64,000 bases of DNA from Bacteroidia bacterium. Lineage in GTDB: Bacteria; Bacteroidota; Bacteroidia; Flavobacteriales; Flavobacteriaceae. Where the stretch lies: NCBI GenBank assembly GCA_030428865.1, contig JAUIEK010000003.1, positions 248,001-312,000 on the forward strand. The letters are read 5' to 3'. How positions within the stretch are numbered: the stretch's first letter is position 1; every line of letters begins with the position of its first letter. This document shows positions 25,051-34,036 of this stretch, piece after piece. The position numbers and the translations under genes were made by a program. The notes beneath the pieces are model-generated. The model made no database searches. It was not told where the DNA came from and was given only the letters and a program-made list of their open reading frames with translations.

Positions 25051-25896
25051 ATGTTTCGATTATTATCTATAGAGTTTCACAAGTTAAAATACAATAGATC
25101 TAGCAGAGTTTTATCAATTATCTATTTTGGATTATTAACATGTATTGCATTAATAGCTGCTATAAAATTTGACATTGGCCCCATTAAGTTCCATTTAGCA
25201 GAAATGGGAATCTTTAACTTTCCGTATATCTGGCATTTTAATACGTTTATGGCTGCAATACTAAAATTCTTCTTGCTTTTAGTTATTGTATCAATGATGG
25301 CAAATGAATACAGTTACAAAACATTAAAGCAGAACTTAATTGATGGTTTAAGCAAGAAGGAATTTATCCTATCTAAGTTTTATACAGTAATTGCATTTTC
25401 TGTAATTTCTACAGTATTTGTATTTGTAGTCTCTCTGATTCTAGGTTTAATTTATTCTGATTTTAATGAAGTAGGAATCATTCTTTCAGACTTAAACTAT
25501 CTCTTTGCCTTTTTTGTAAAGCTAGTTGGATTCTTTTCTTTTGGGCTCTTTTTTGGCATACTCATAAAACGATCTGCTTTTGCTGTAGCTGCCATGATTG
25601 TGTGGTTAATTATAGAAAATATGTTTAGAGGGTATTTATTTTACTCTTTTAAGAATGCAGATAGAACAGGTGACAAAGTTGCTGAAATTATGCAGTTTTT
25701 ACCATTTGAATCTATGTCAAACCTAATTAAAGAACCTTTTTCAAGATTAGGAGCTGTTAAATCTGTAGCAAATCAAATTGGAGAAGAGTTTACAAAAGAT
25801 TACGCAGTTCAATATACAGATGTGTTAATTGTTTCTGTTTGGACGTTTATATTTGTTTACAGTTCATATGCCTTATTAAAAAAGAGAGATTTGTAG
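25051..25896 (+). CDS. ABC transporter permease, partner of the upstream ATPase
   Basis: A 281-residue membrane protein with six hydrophobic segments (about 20-38, 65-90, 110-133, 150-170, 177-195, 255-275) and the cytoplasmic loop 'MMANEYSYKTLKQNLIDGLSKKEFILSKF', given here only by its key residues NEY and RQNL-like 'LKQNLIDGLS', which is typical of ABC-2-type permeases. It would form the membrane pore for the ATPase encoded just upstream. Function (peptide, lipid or antibiotic export) is not evident. Confidence 0.88.
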   Translation: MFRLLSIEFHKLKYNRSSRVLSIIYFGLLTCIALIAAIKFDIGPIKFHLAEMGIFNFPYIWHFNTFMAAILKFFLLLVIVSMMANEYSYKTLKQNLIDGLSKKEFILSKFYTVIAFSVISTVFVFVVSLILGLIYSDFNEVGIILSDLNYLFAFFVKLVGFFSFGLFFGILIKRSAFAVAAMIVWLIIENMFRGYLFYSFKNADRTGDKVAEIMQFLPFESMSNLIKEPFSRLGAVKSVANQIGEEFTKDYAVQYTDVLIVSVWTFIFVYSSYALLKKRDL

Positions 25897-25933
25897 TCAG
25901 CAAACTCTTCTGTAGAAGTCTTACCTTTACAGA

Positions 25934-27922
25934 ATGAATTTTAAACTTGTTTCTGATTTTAAACCTACAGGTGATCAACCTGAGGCAATTAAACAGTTGT
26001 CAAACGGTATTTTGTCAAATGAAAAACATCAAACTCTCTTAGGTGTTACTGGTTCTGGAAAGACTTTTACTGTAGCAAATGTTGTTGAAAAAGTTAATAG
26101 ACCCATTTTAGTTTTAGCGCATAATAAAACCTTAGCCGCACAATTATACTCTGAGTTTAAGCAGTTTTTTCCTGAGAATGCTGTAGAATACTTTGTTTCC
26201 TATTATGATTATTACCAACCAGAAGCATACATTCCTGTAACAGGAACGTATATTGAAAAAGATCTTTCTATAAATGACGATATTGAACGTCTCAGACTCA
26301 GTACAACATCTTCTCTCCTATCCGGACGCAGAGATGTTTTGGTAGTTGCATCTGTGTCTTGCTTATACGGAATTGGAAATCCAATCGAATTTCAAAAAAA
26401 TGTCATTCCAATAGAGGTTGAACAACAAATATCAAGAACCAAATTTTTGCACCAATTAGTTACCAGTTTGTATGCAAGAACAGAAACAGAAATCAAAAGT
26501 GGTACTTTTAAAGTAAAAGGTGATGTGGTTACCGTTTTTCCTTCTTATGGTGAAAACGGATATCGAATTCACTTTTTTGGTGATGAAATAGAGGAAATCG
26601 AATCCTTTGACATTGTTAGTAATTCAACTACTGATCGCTTTGAAAAGCTAACAATTTATCCTGCAAATTTGTTTGTAACATCTCCTGACGTGTTGCAAAA
26701 TGCAATTCATCAAATTCAAGACGATTTGATGAAACAATATGAGTATTTTAAAGAAATAGGAAAACATCTAGAAGCAAAGCGACTAAAAGAACGAACAGAA
26801 TTTGATTTAGAAATGATACGTGAACTTGGTTATTGTTCGGGTATCGAAAATTATTCGCGTTATTTAGATGGTCGTGCAGCAGGCACAAGGCCTTTCTGCC
26901 TGTTAGATTACTTTCCTGATGATTATCTCATGGTCATTGATGAAAGTCACGTAACAATACCTCAAACACATGCGATGTATGGAGGAGATCGAAGCAGAAA
27001 AGAAAATTTAGTTGAATATGGATTTAGATTACCTGCCGCGATGGATAACAGACCTTTAAAGTTTGAGGAATTTGAAACCTTACAAAATCAGGTAATTTAT
27101 GTTAGTGCTACACCTGCAGATTATGAATTACAAAAAACAGAAGGATTATTTGTAGAGCAAGTTATTCGTCCTACAGGATTGTTAGATCCAGAAATTGAAG
27201 TCCGTCCTAGCTTAAATCAAATTGATGATTTAATCGAAGAAATTCAGATTCGTGTGGAAAAAGATGAAAGAACACTAGTTACTACACTTACTAAAAGAAT
27301 GGCAGAAGAACTGGTAAAATATCTTACACGAATTCAAGTAAGATGCCGCTATATTCACTCTGATGTTGATACACTTGAGCGAGTAGAAATCATGCAAGAT
27401 TTACGTAAAGGTTTATTTGATGTTTTAGTTGGCGTAAATTTATTGCGTGAAGGGCTTGATTTACCAGAAGTTTCTTTAGTCGCTATCTTAGATGCAGATA
27501 AAGAGGGTTTTTTGCGTTCTCATCGATCGCTAACTCAAACTGTTGGTAGAGCTGCTAGAAATGTGAACGGGAAAGCAATCATGTATGCTGATAAAATTAC
27601 CAATAGCATGCAGATGACCATTGACGAAACAAACCGAAGAAGAGAAAAGCAAGTTTCTTATAACACAGCCAACAATATTACTCCTAAACAAATCAATAAA
27701 AAAATTGATAACTCACTTAGTAAAAATGCAATAACTTCTTTTCATTATAACAATGCTATTGAAAAAGCAGCAGAACAAGATTTGGAATATTTACCAAAAG
27801 CAGAAATAGAAAAACGCATTCGCAATAAACAAAGGCAAATGGAAGAAGCCGCTAAATCTTTAGATTTTATTATGGCGGCACAACTTCGTGATGAGATAGC
27901 TCTGTTAAAGGAAAAATTATAG
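25934..27922 (+). CDS. uvrB: Excinuclease ABC subunit B
   Basis: Damage-verification helicase of nucleotide-excision repair. The 662-residue protein has normal length and order: Walker A 'GVTGSGKTFTV', the beta-hairpin region 'YYDYYQPEAYIP', DEAD-type 'LMVIDESHVT', helicase motif VI 'TQTVGRAARNVNGK' and a C-terminal UVR motif ('AAKSLDFIMAAQLRDEI'). It lies 37 bases after the ABC permease gene, with a near-consensus -7 element (TACCTTTA) in that gap. No uvrA or uvrC is nearby. Confidence 0.97.
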   Translation: MNFKLVSDFKPTGDQPEAIKQLSNGILSNEKHQTLLGVTGSGKTFTVANVVEKVNRPILVLAHNKTLAAQLYSEFKQFFPENAVEYFVSYYDYYQPEAYIPVTGTYIEKDLSINDDIERLRLSTTSSLLSGRRDVLVVASVSCLYGIGNPIEFQKNVIPIEVEQQISRTKFLHQLVTSLYARTETEIKSGTFKVKGDVVTVFPSYGENGYRIHFFGDEIEEIESFDIVSNSTTDRFEKLTIYPANLFVTSPDVLQNAIHQIQDDLMKQYEYFKEIGKHLEAKRLKERTEFDLEMIRELGYCSGIENYSRYLDGRAAGTRPFCLLDYFPDDYLMVIDESHVTIPQTHAMYGGDRSRKENLVEYGFRLPAAMDNRPLKFEEFETLQNQVIYVSATPADYELQKTEGLFVEQVIRPTGLLDPEIEVRPSLNQIDDLIEEIQIRVEKDERTLVTTLTKRMAEELVKYLTRIQVRCRYIHSDVDTLERVEIMQDLRKGLFDVLVGVNLLREGLDLPEVSLVAILDADKEGFLRSHRSLTQTVGRAARNVNGKAIMYADKITNSMQMTIDETNRRREKQVSYNTANNITPKQINKKIDNSLSKNAITSFHYNNAIEKAAEQDLEYLPKAEIEKRIRNKQRQMEEAAKSLDFIMAAQLRDEIALLKEKL

Positions 27923-28037
27923 CCGATCGCTAATAAAACCTATCATAGCTTAGGTAGATATAAAAATAATTTAATATGTTAACGCAACCCCATGTAAAAC
28001 CATACATCTAGTGATTATAAAATGAAAAAATCAAAAA

Positions 28038-28532
28038 ATGATGAAAAAATTATTTGTAGCACTATTTATTGTAGCAGGATTCGCTTCTTGTGATAAATGG
28101 AAATTACAAGAAAGTTTAACAACAAACTGGATTCCAGAAAAAGACATTCTTGTAGAATACATTGCTGAACATGACGTAAATATCTATACCGTTGTAGATG
28201 GCGAAAATAGATTATTTGAATATACTTATGGAACCTATGTTGAAGATGCAGTAGATAGTGATAAAACAATGAAACTTGTTTTCGCTGTAAATAATGAAAT
28301 TGATGAATTTGAGTTTACAGATGAAGAACTAATTGAGATGAATTGTTTTTACGAGCAGTTTGGAACATGGATACCTACTGGTCAATGGCAAATTAAGAAT
28401 GGAACGATAAAAGGAGAAAAAATATCAGAAAATCAATGGAGAATAAACGTCTCTGTTTCTACCACCCCAAAAAGTGAGGGTGAAACCGCAAAGACCATAG
28501 AGTTTATAGAAGTGTTTACCCTAAATAATTGA
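28038..28532 (+). CDS. Small lipoprotein of unknown function
   Basis: A 164-residue protein with a lipobox 'FASC' (Cys18) after a short hydrophobic signal, so it is probably anchored in an envelope membrane. The mature part is acidic and beta-rich ('NEIDEFEFTDEELIEM', 'WQIKNGTIKGEKISENQW'), resembling small lipocalin-like or Bacteroidota DUF proteins, but I do not recognise the family. It is monocistronic, ending at a strong terminator shared with sucC. Confidence 0.75.
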   Translation: MMKKLFVALFIVAGFASCDKWKLQESLTTNWIPEKDILVEYIAEHDVNIYTVVDGENRLFEYTYGTYVEDAVDSDKTMKLVFAVNNEIDEFEFTDEELIEMNCFYEQFGTWIPTGQWQIKNGTIKGEKISENQWRINVSVSTTPKSEGETAKTIEFIEVFTLNN

Positions 28533-28577
28533 AGTTTTATTTAGCAATAAAGCCTATTACTAGAATCTGATTGAAAT

Positions 28578-28608
28578 AAAAAAGCCTCATGTTAACATGA
28601 GGTTTTTT
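28578..28608. terminator. Bidirectional hairpin terminator between lipoprotein gene and sucC
   Basis: An 18-base perfect palindrome (28585-28602, CCTCATGTT/AACATGAGG) flanked by an A-run and a T-run. It can end both convergent transcripts. Confidence 0.88.
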
Positions 28609-28639
28609 ACTTGCTTATTAAAAACTTTTACCTAATTGA

Positions 28640-29836
28640 CTAACTAGCTAAAACTTCTTGTACTTTATCTGCTGCTTCTTGAAACTCCGTAGCAGAAATA
28701 ATTTTCATTCCACTGTTATCAATTAATTCTTTCGCTTCTTTAGCATTGGTTCCTTGTAAACGAGCAATAATAGGTACTTTAATTGCGTCTCCCATATTTT
28801 TATAAGCATCTACAATACCTTGTGCTACTCTATCACAACGCACAATTCCTCCAAAAATATTTACCAAAATGGCTTTTACATTTGGGTCTTTTAAAATAAT
28901 TTTAAATGCTGTTTCTACACGTTTTGCATCAGCAGTTCCTCCTACATCTAAAAAGTTTGCAGGATCGCCTCCCGCTTGTTTAATCAAATCCATTGTTCCC
29001 ATTGCCAATCCTGCTCCGTTTACCATACAACCTACATTTCCGTCTAAATCAACATAATTCAATCCAGCGGCTTTTGCTTCAACTTCTATTGGATTTTCTT
29101 CTCGTAAATCTCTTAATTGCGCATAATCTTTATGACGGAATAAAGCGTTATCATCTAATGTAACTTTTGCATCAACCGCAAGTATTTTATCATCAGAAGT
29201 TTTTAATACTGGGTTGATTTCAAACAACGAAGAATCTGACTTCACATAAGCTGTATAAAGAGCTGACACAAACTTAACCATCTCTTTAAAAGCTGATCCT
29301 GAAAGCCCTAAATTGAAAGCAATTTTACGTGCTTGAAATGGCAACAAACCTAAAGTAGGATCAATTTCTTCTGTAAAAATTAAATGAGGTGTTTCTTCTG
29401 CTACGGCTTCTATATCCATTCCTCCTTCTGTAGAGTACATGATCATATTTTTTCCTGTCGATCTGTTTAACAAAACAGACATATAATATTCTTCTGGTTC
29501 AGAATCACCAGGATAGTAAACATCTTCTGCAATTAAAACCTGATTCACTTTCTTTCCTTCTGGTGGAGTTTGTGGTGTTTTAAGCATCATACCAACAATA
29601 TCGTTAGATAATGTTTCTACTTCTTCTAAGCTTTTCGCAAGTTTTACTCCTCCTCCTTTTCCGCGACCTCCTGCATGGATTTGCGCTTTTACAACAAACC
29701 AACTTGTTCCTGTTTCTGATTTTAATTGTTTTGCTGCTTCTACAGCTTCTTTGTGATTGCTAGCTACAATTCCGCGCTGGATTCTAACGCCAAAACTGCT
29801 TAGTATTTCTTTACCTTGATATTCGTGTAAGTTCAT
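28640..29836 (-). CDS. sucC: Succinate--CoA ligase (ADP-forming) subunit beta
   Basis: TCA-cycle enzyme that makes ATP (or GTP) from succinyl-CoA together with the SucD alpha subunit. The 398-residue product has the ATP-grasp start 'MNLHEYQGKEILSSFGV', 'AQIHAGGRGKGGGVK', 'LFEINPVL' and the phosphohistidine-interacting 'NIFGGIVRCDRVAQGI'. The start is ATG 29836; the upstream extension to 29872 overlaps a -7 promoter element and is not translated. sucD is not in this window, as is common in Flavobacteriaceae. Confidence 0.97.
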   Translation of the reverse strand: MNLHEYQGKEILSSFGVRIQRGIVASNHKEAVEAAKQLKSETGTSWFVVKAQIHAGGRGKGGGVKLAKSLEEVETLSNDIVGMMLKTPQTPPEGKKVNQVLIAEDVYYPGDSEPEEYYMSVLLNRSTGKNMIMYSTEGGMDIEAVAEETPHLIFTEEIDPTLGLLPFQARKIAFNLGLSGSAFKEMVKFVSALYTAYVKSDSSLFEINPVLKTSDDKILAVDAKVTLDDNALFRHKDYAQLRDLREENPIEVEAKAAGLNYVDLDGNVGCMVNGAGLAMGTMDLIKQAGGDPANFLDVGGTADAKRVETAFKIILKDPNVKAILVNIFGGIVRCDRVAQGIVDAYKNMGDAIKVPIIARLQGTNAKEAKELIDNSGMKIISATEFQEAADKVQEVLAS

Positions 29837-29861
29837 AGTGATTAGATTCTTAAAACGCAGA

Positions 29862-29869
29862 CAAAAATA
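29862..29869 (-). promoter_or_regulatory. -7 promoter element for sucC
   Basis: TATTTTTG on the minus strand matches TAnnTTTG, 25 bases before the ATG at 29836; it excludes the longer upstream reading of the frame. Confidence 0.45.
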
Positions 29870-30009
29870 CAAATTACGTTAGGAATTTAAAGGATTATTG
29901 TCACAGATTTAAGTTATATAGAGTCTTTTAGGTAATTAACAAGATTTTATGAAAAGAATTTAAAACTATGAATAACTTTGCTGCGTTTAAGCCTTTGGGG
30001 AAGCTAACC

Positions 30010-32487
30010 ATGAAAATACATTATTTACTGACGATCTTTTTACTTTCTTTTTTTATTAAAACGTTTGCACAAATGCCAAACGTTGATAGAAAACGAATGA
30101 AAACAACCCGAGTGGAAAATGCACCTATTATTGATGGTGAATTAAATGATGATGCCTGGAAAAATGTGCAAATTGCTAATGATTTCTACGTGTTAAGACC
30201 TAACAATGGACAGAAAGCACCTGAAACTCATAAAACTGAAGTACGAGTTGTTTATGATGACGAAGCGATCTACATTAGCGCAAAAATGTTGGCTCCTGAT
30301 CCACAAAAAATACCAAGGCAGTTCACTTACAGAGACAATTTTGGGCAAGCTGATTTTTTCCTTGTAACTATAAATCCAATTGATGATGGGCAAAATCCGT
30401 TTGAATTTGTTGTAATGAGTTCTGGCTCTCAAGCTGAAGCGAAAGTATCTGCTGGAAGAGAAGATTTTAGCTGGAATGCTGTATGGGAAAGTGATGTAAA
30501 AATAACCAACACAGGCTGGAATGTAGAAATGAAGATTCCTTATAGAGCACTTCGTTTTGCCAATTTACCCGTGCAATCTTGGGGGTTTAATTTTCATAGA
30601 AATGTGTTAAATAATAATGCACAATATACTTGGAATCTAATTGATAACACACAAGGGATTTGGACGCAATATGATGGACTTATAGAAGATTTTAGAAATA
30701 TTGAACCTCCTGTTCGGTTAGCTTTTTACCCATATACCTCTGGTACATATAATAATTTTGAAGAAGAATCTGATTTTAATGGAAGTGTAGGAATGGATAT
30801 TAAGTATGGTCTTACAGAAAACATAACACTTGATGCTACCTTGATTCCTGATTTTGGGCAAACAGGTTTTGATAATGTGAGTTTAAATCTTGGTCCATTT
30901 GAACAAGTTTTTTCTGAGCAACGGCAGTTTTTTACAGAAGGTACAGAGCTTTTTAGTAAAGGTGGATTATTCTTTTCTAGAAGAATTGGAAATAGACCTA
31001 CAGAAGCAGGAAAGGTAGAAGATGAATTGGAAGATAATGAAGAAATTATTGACAATCCTAGTAGCGTTAAAATGCTTAATGCAATTAAAATTTCTGGTAG
31101 AACTAAAAAAGGGCTAGGTATTGGATTCTTTAATGCAATTACAGAAAAAACAGAGGCAACTATTTTAGATACAATAACTGGAATAAGCAGAAAAAGAACG
31201 ACCGAATCTTTTGCAAACTATAATGTTCTAGTATTAGATCAAAACTTTAATAAAAATTCTTCTGTTACATTAATTAATACCAATGTTACACGAGATGGTG
31301 CCTTTAGAGACGGAAATGTAACTGGGCTATTATACCACGTCAGAACTAAAGACAGTCGTTTTTTTGTTGATGGCTCTATTAAAATGAGTAATGTAAAAGA
31401 ACGGTATACTAAAGATTCGAACTCATATACAATCTCATACGATTCAATCACCACTGGGTATAGTTTTGACACTAGTATTGCTAAAGCAGCTGGAAATTGG
31501 CGATACGAATTAGGCTATCAGTTTGATGACGAAAAGTATGATATAAATGATATGGGTGTTCTTTTTAGAAATAACAGACAGAGTGTGTACGGAAATATCT
31601 CATACAGAATTTTACAACCTAAAGGAAAGTACAATAATTGGGACATAAATACTTGGTTTAATTTAAATTATCTAAAAAAACCAGGCTATTATACAGGTAA
31701 TCAGGTTGGAGTTTCTACCTGGTTTAATACTCGAGAACGATTCAGTTTTGGAGGAAACATTAATGGTAATATTGGCAACCAATACGATTACTTTGAGCCA
31801 AGAAAAGACATTTCTAAACGACGATTTTTTACTCAACCTTCTAAAATCAGTATTAATGGCTGGGTATCTTCAGATTACAGAAAACGTTTTGCATACGATG
31901 CTAATTTTGGATTCTACAAATCTCCTTCCTATCTAAACCATTCTAGAGAAGGAATTGCTCTTGGTCTTTCTCCTCGTTTTCGTTTTAACGACAAGTTTCT
32001 TGTAACCTACGGCTTTAACTATCAAAAAAGATATAATGAGCAAGGCTGGGTTGCAGACTCAGATGATGATATTGTATTTGGTCAGCGAGATGTAAAAACT
32101 TTTGAAAACAATATTTCTGCCCAGTATAATTTTACAGTTAGTTCTTCTTTAAGCTTAAGCTTTAGACATAATTGGTCTGATGTAGCATATGAAAATACGT
32201 TCTTAAACTTACAAGAAGATGGTTCCTTAAATCCAAATGCTGATTATTCAGATGTACATGATCTTAATTTTAATAGCTGGAACTTAGATATAAATTACGT
32301 TTGGCAATTTGCCCCTGGTAGTCAACTAATTGCTTTCTACAGAAATAGTATTCTTAATAAAGATGAAAATACAGGGCAACAGTTTTTTTCTAATTTAAAC
32401 AACTTGTTTAAAAACCCTATCCAAAACATTTTTTCTTTGCGGTTGGTTTATTTTATTGATTACAACAATGCTAAAAACATTCTTTAA
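30010..32487 (+). CDS. DUF5916 protein with CBM9-like N-terminal domain
   Basis: An 825-residue secreted protein. Start ATG 30010 gives a clean signal peptide ('MKIHYLLTIFLLSFF', cleaved after 'TFAQ'). Residues about 20-230 form a carbohydrate-binding-module-9-like domain ('APIIDGELNDDAWKNVQIAN', 'YDDEAIYISAKMLAPDP'), and the remainder is a DUF5916 region with many aromatic-terminated beta strands, consistent with an outer-membrane beta barrel ending in 'FSLRLVYFIDY'. The N-terminus does not resemble a TonB receptor. The family is widespread in Bacteroidota without assigned function. Monocistronic. Confidence 0.85.
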   Translation: MKIHYLLTIFLLSFFIKTFAQMPNVDRKRMKTTRVENAPIIDGELNDDAWKNVQIANDFYVLRPNNGQKAPETHKTEVRVVYDDEAIYISAKMLAPDPQKIPRQFTYRDNFGQADFFLVTINPIDDGQNPFEFVVMSSGSQAEAKVSAGREDFSWNAVWESDVKITNTGWNVEMKIPYRALRFANLPVQSWGFNFHRNVLNNNAQYTWNLIDNTQGIWTQYDGLIEDFRNIEPPVRLAFYPYTSGTYNNFEEESDFNGSVGMDIKYGLTENITLDATLIPDFGQTGFDNVSLNLGPFEQVFSEQRQFFTEGTELFSKGGLFFSRRIGNRPTEAGKVEDELEDNEEIIDNPSSVKMLNAIKISGRTKKGLGIGFFNAITEKTEATILDTITGISRKRTTESFANYNVLVLDQNFNKNSSVTLINTNVTRDGAFRDGNVTGLLYHVRTKDSRFFVDGSIKMSNVKERYTKDSNSYTISYDSITTGYSFDTSIAKAAGNWRYELGYQFDDEKYDINDMGVLFRNNRQSVYGNISYRILQPKGKYNNWDINTWFNLNYLKKPGYYTGNQVGVSTWFNTRERFSFGGNINGNIGNQYDYFEPRKDISKRRFFTQPSKISINGWVSSDYRKRFAYDANFGFYKSPSYLNHSREGIALGLSPRFRFNDKFLVTYGFNYQKRYNEQGWVADSDDDIVFGQRDVKTFENNISAQYNFTVSSSLSLSFRHNWSDVAYENTFLNLQEDGSLNPNADYSDVHDLNFNSWNLDINYVWQFAPGSQLIAFYRNSILNKDENTGQQFFSNLNNLFKNPIQNIFSLRLVYFIDYNNAKNIL

Positions 32488-32536
32488 TCAATCTATTTGT
32501 TTTTACTACTTTCGTAGCTTATAATTTCATCGTAAA

Positions 32537-33196
32537 ATGATTTTAGCCAAAAATATCCATAAATCATATGGTGATGTTGAGGTTTTAAAAGGAGTTGATT
32601 TAACTATAAAGAAAGGAGAAATTGTTGCAATTGTGGGTCCTTCTGGTGCAGGTAAAACAACTTTACTTCAAATTTTAGGAACTTTAGACAGACCTGATAA
32701 AAATCAACCCTATCAGCTAGAAATTAATAACACCTTACTGGAAAACAGTACAGATAAAAAATTATCACATTTTAGAAATCAAGAGATTGGTTTCATTTTT
32801 CAGTTTCATCAATTACTTCCAGAGTTCACAGCATTAGAAAATGTATGTATTCCTGCATTTATTGCAAAAAAAAATAAAAAAGAAACCGAACAAAAAGCAA
32901 AAGAGCTACTGTCTTATTTAGGTTTAAATTCTAGAATGCATCACAAACCTTCCGAACTTTCTGGAGGTGAGCAGCAACGTGTAGCAGTAGCGAGAGCACT
33001 TATCAATAATCCGTCTGTTGTTTTTGCTGATGAACCCAGTGGAAATCTAGATTCTGCTTCTTCAAAAAGCCTTCATCAATTATTTTTTGATTTAAGAGAT
33101 TCATTCAACCAAACCTTTGTATTAGTTACACACAACAAAGACCTAGCTAAAATGGCTGACAGAACACTAACTATGAAGGATGGTATTATTGTATGA
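32537..33196 (+). CDS. LolD-like lipoprotein-release ABC ATPase
   Basis: A 219-residue ATPase of the LolD/MacB subfamily. Walker A '[14 protein letters not shown]', '[19 protein letters not shown]' (LolD-type Q-loop), signature '[15 protein letters not shown]', Walker B '[12 protein letters not shown]' and 'LVTHNKDLA' are in place. Its likely role is powering LolCE-type release of lipoproteins from the inner membrane, but no LolC/E permease is adjacent, so MacB/FtsE-like roles are not excluded. The last base of its stop region overlaps the next start (ATGA). Confidence 0.88.
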   Translation: MILAKNIHKSYGDVEVLKGVDLTIKKGEIVAIVGPSGAGKTTLLQILGTLDRPDKNQPYQLEINNTLLENSTDKKLSHFRNQEIGFIFQFHQLLPEFTALENVCIPAFIAKKNKKETEQKAKELLSYLGLNSRMHHKPSELSGGEQQRVAVARALINNPSVVFADEPSGNLDSASSKSLHQLFFDLRDSFNQTFVLVTHNKDLAKMADRTLTMKDGIIV

Positions 33197-33957
33197 ATGA
33201 AGAAGAATTGAAAGCATTTCTAGACGAAAAAGTCACATTATACGAAAATCCTAAGTTTATTGAATCTGACCCAATTCAAATTCCACATTTATTCAACAAG
33301 AAAGAAGATATTGAAATTGCTGGTTTTTTAACAGCCACTATAGCTTGGGGAAACAGAAAAATGATCATTAAAAATGCTCAGAGAATGATGCTTCTTATGG
33401 ATAATTCGCCATTTGAATTTACAATGAATCATTCAGAAAAAGACTTGAAACAAGTTGAAAGTTTTGTTCATCGTACCTTTAAAGGAGTAGATTTTGCTTA
33501 TTTTATTAAATCTTTACAGCATATTTATAACATAAAAAATGGACTCGAACAACTTCTATTGCCTAAAGACATAGAAACGAATTATAAAAATGCTATTACT
33601 GCTTTCAAAAGTGTTTTCTTTTCACTTCCGCATTTATCCAGAACACAAAAACATGTTTCTGATCCGTCAAAAAATTCAGCAGCTAAAAGAATTAATATGT
33701 TTCTACGATGGATGGTGCGCAGTAATAAAAATGGCGTTGACTTTGGCTTATGGAAATCTCATAGCTCTAGTAAATTGTCATGTCCTTTAGATGTGCACTC
33801 AGGAAATGTAGCTCGTAAAATAGGTCTATTAAAAAGAAAACAAAATGATTGGAAAGCTGTTGAAGAATTAAATGCTAAACTGAGAAATTTTGATAATTCT
33901 GATCCTTCAAAATATGATTTTGCATTATTCGGGCTTGGGGTTTTTGAAAAGTTTTAA
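33193..33957 (+). CDS. DUF2400/TIGR02757 family protein
   Basis: A 254-residue conserved protein of the TIGR02757 family, common in Bacteroidota and some other bacteria but without known function. The C-terminal segment '[17 protein letters not shown]' (Asp200, His202) resembles the 'VDTHVxRVxxRLGL' motif of HhH-GPD DNA glycosylases, and it is followed by the helix '[14 protein letters not shown]', where EndoIII has its FeS region; the cysteine cluster is absent. It overlaps the LolD-like gene by 4 bases (ATGA). A DNA-repair-like role is an inference from that similarity. Confidence 0.82.
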   Translation: MNEEELKAFLDEKVTLYENPKFIESDPIQIPHLFNKKEDIEIAGFLTATIAWGNRKMIIKNAQRMMLLMDNSPFEFTMNHSEKDLKQVESFVHRTFKGVDFAYFIKSLQHIYNIKNGLEQLLLPKDIETNYKNAITAFKSVFFSLPHLSRTQKHVSDPSKNSAAKRINMFLRWMVRSNKNGVDFGLWKSHSSSKLSCPLDVHSGNVARKIGLLKRKQNDWKAVEELNAKLRNFDNSDPSKYDFALFGLGVFEKF

Positions 33958-33987
33958 CAACAAACAACAAGTTATTTTTTACTGTAA

Positions 33988-34010
33988 ATTAGTATTTGTT
34001 TAATACTAAT
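33988..34010. repeat. Perfect AT-rich inverted repeat upstream of the BatA-like gene
   Basis: Nine-base arms ATTAGTATT (33988-33996) and AATACTAAT (34002-34010) around TGTTT, 27 bases before the ATG at 34037. It has no T-run and could be an operator or a 5' hairpin; no regulator is known. Confidence 0.5.
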
Positions 34011-34036
34011 CAAAATTAGATTCTGTTACAAAGAAT

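Noticed and set aside
30726..31055. 109-residue minus-strand frame inside the DUF5916 gene
   Set aside because: Opposite-strand shadow of a clear gene; serine/proline-rich pattern typical of reversed low-GC coding.
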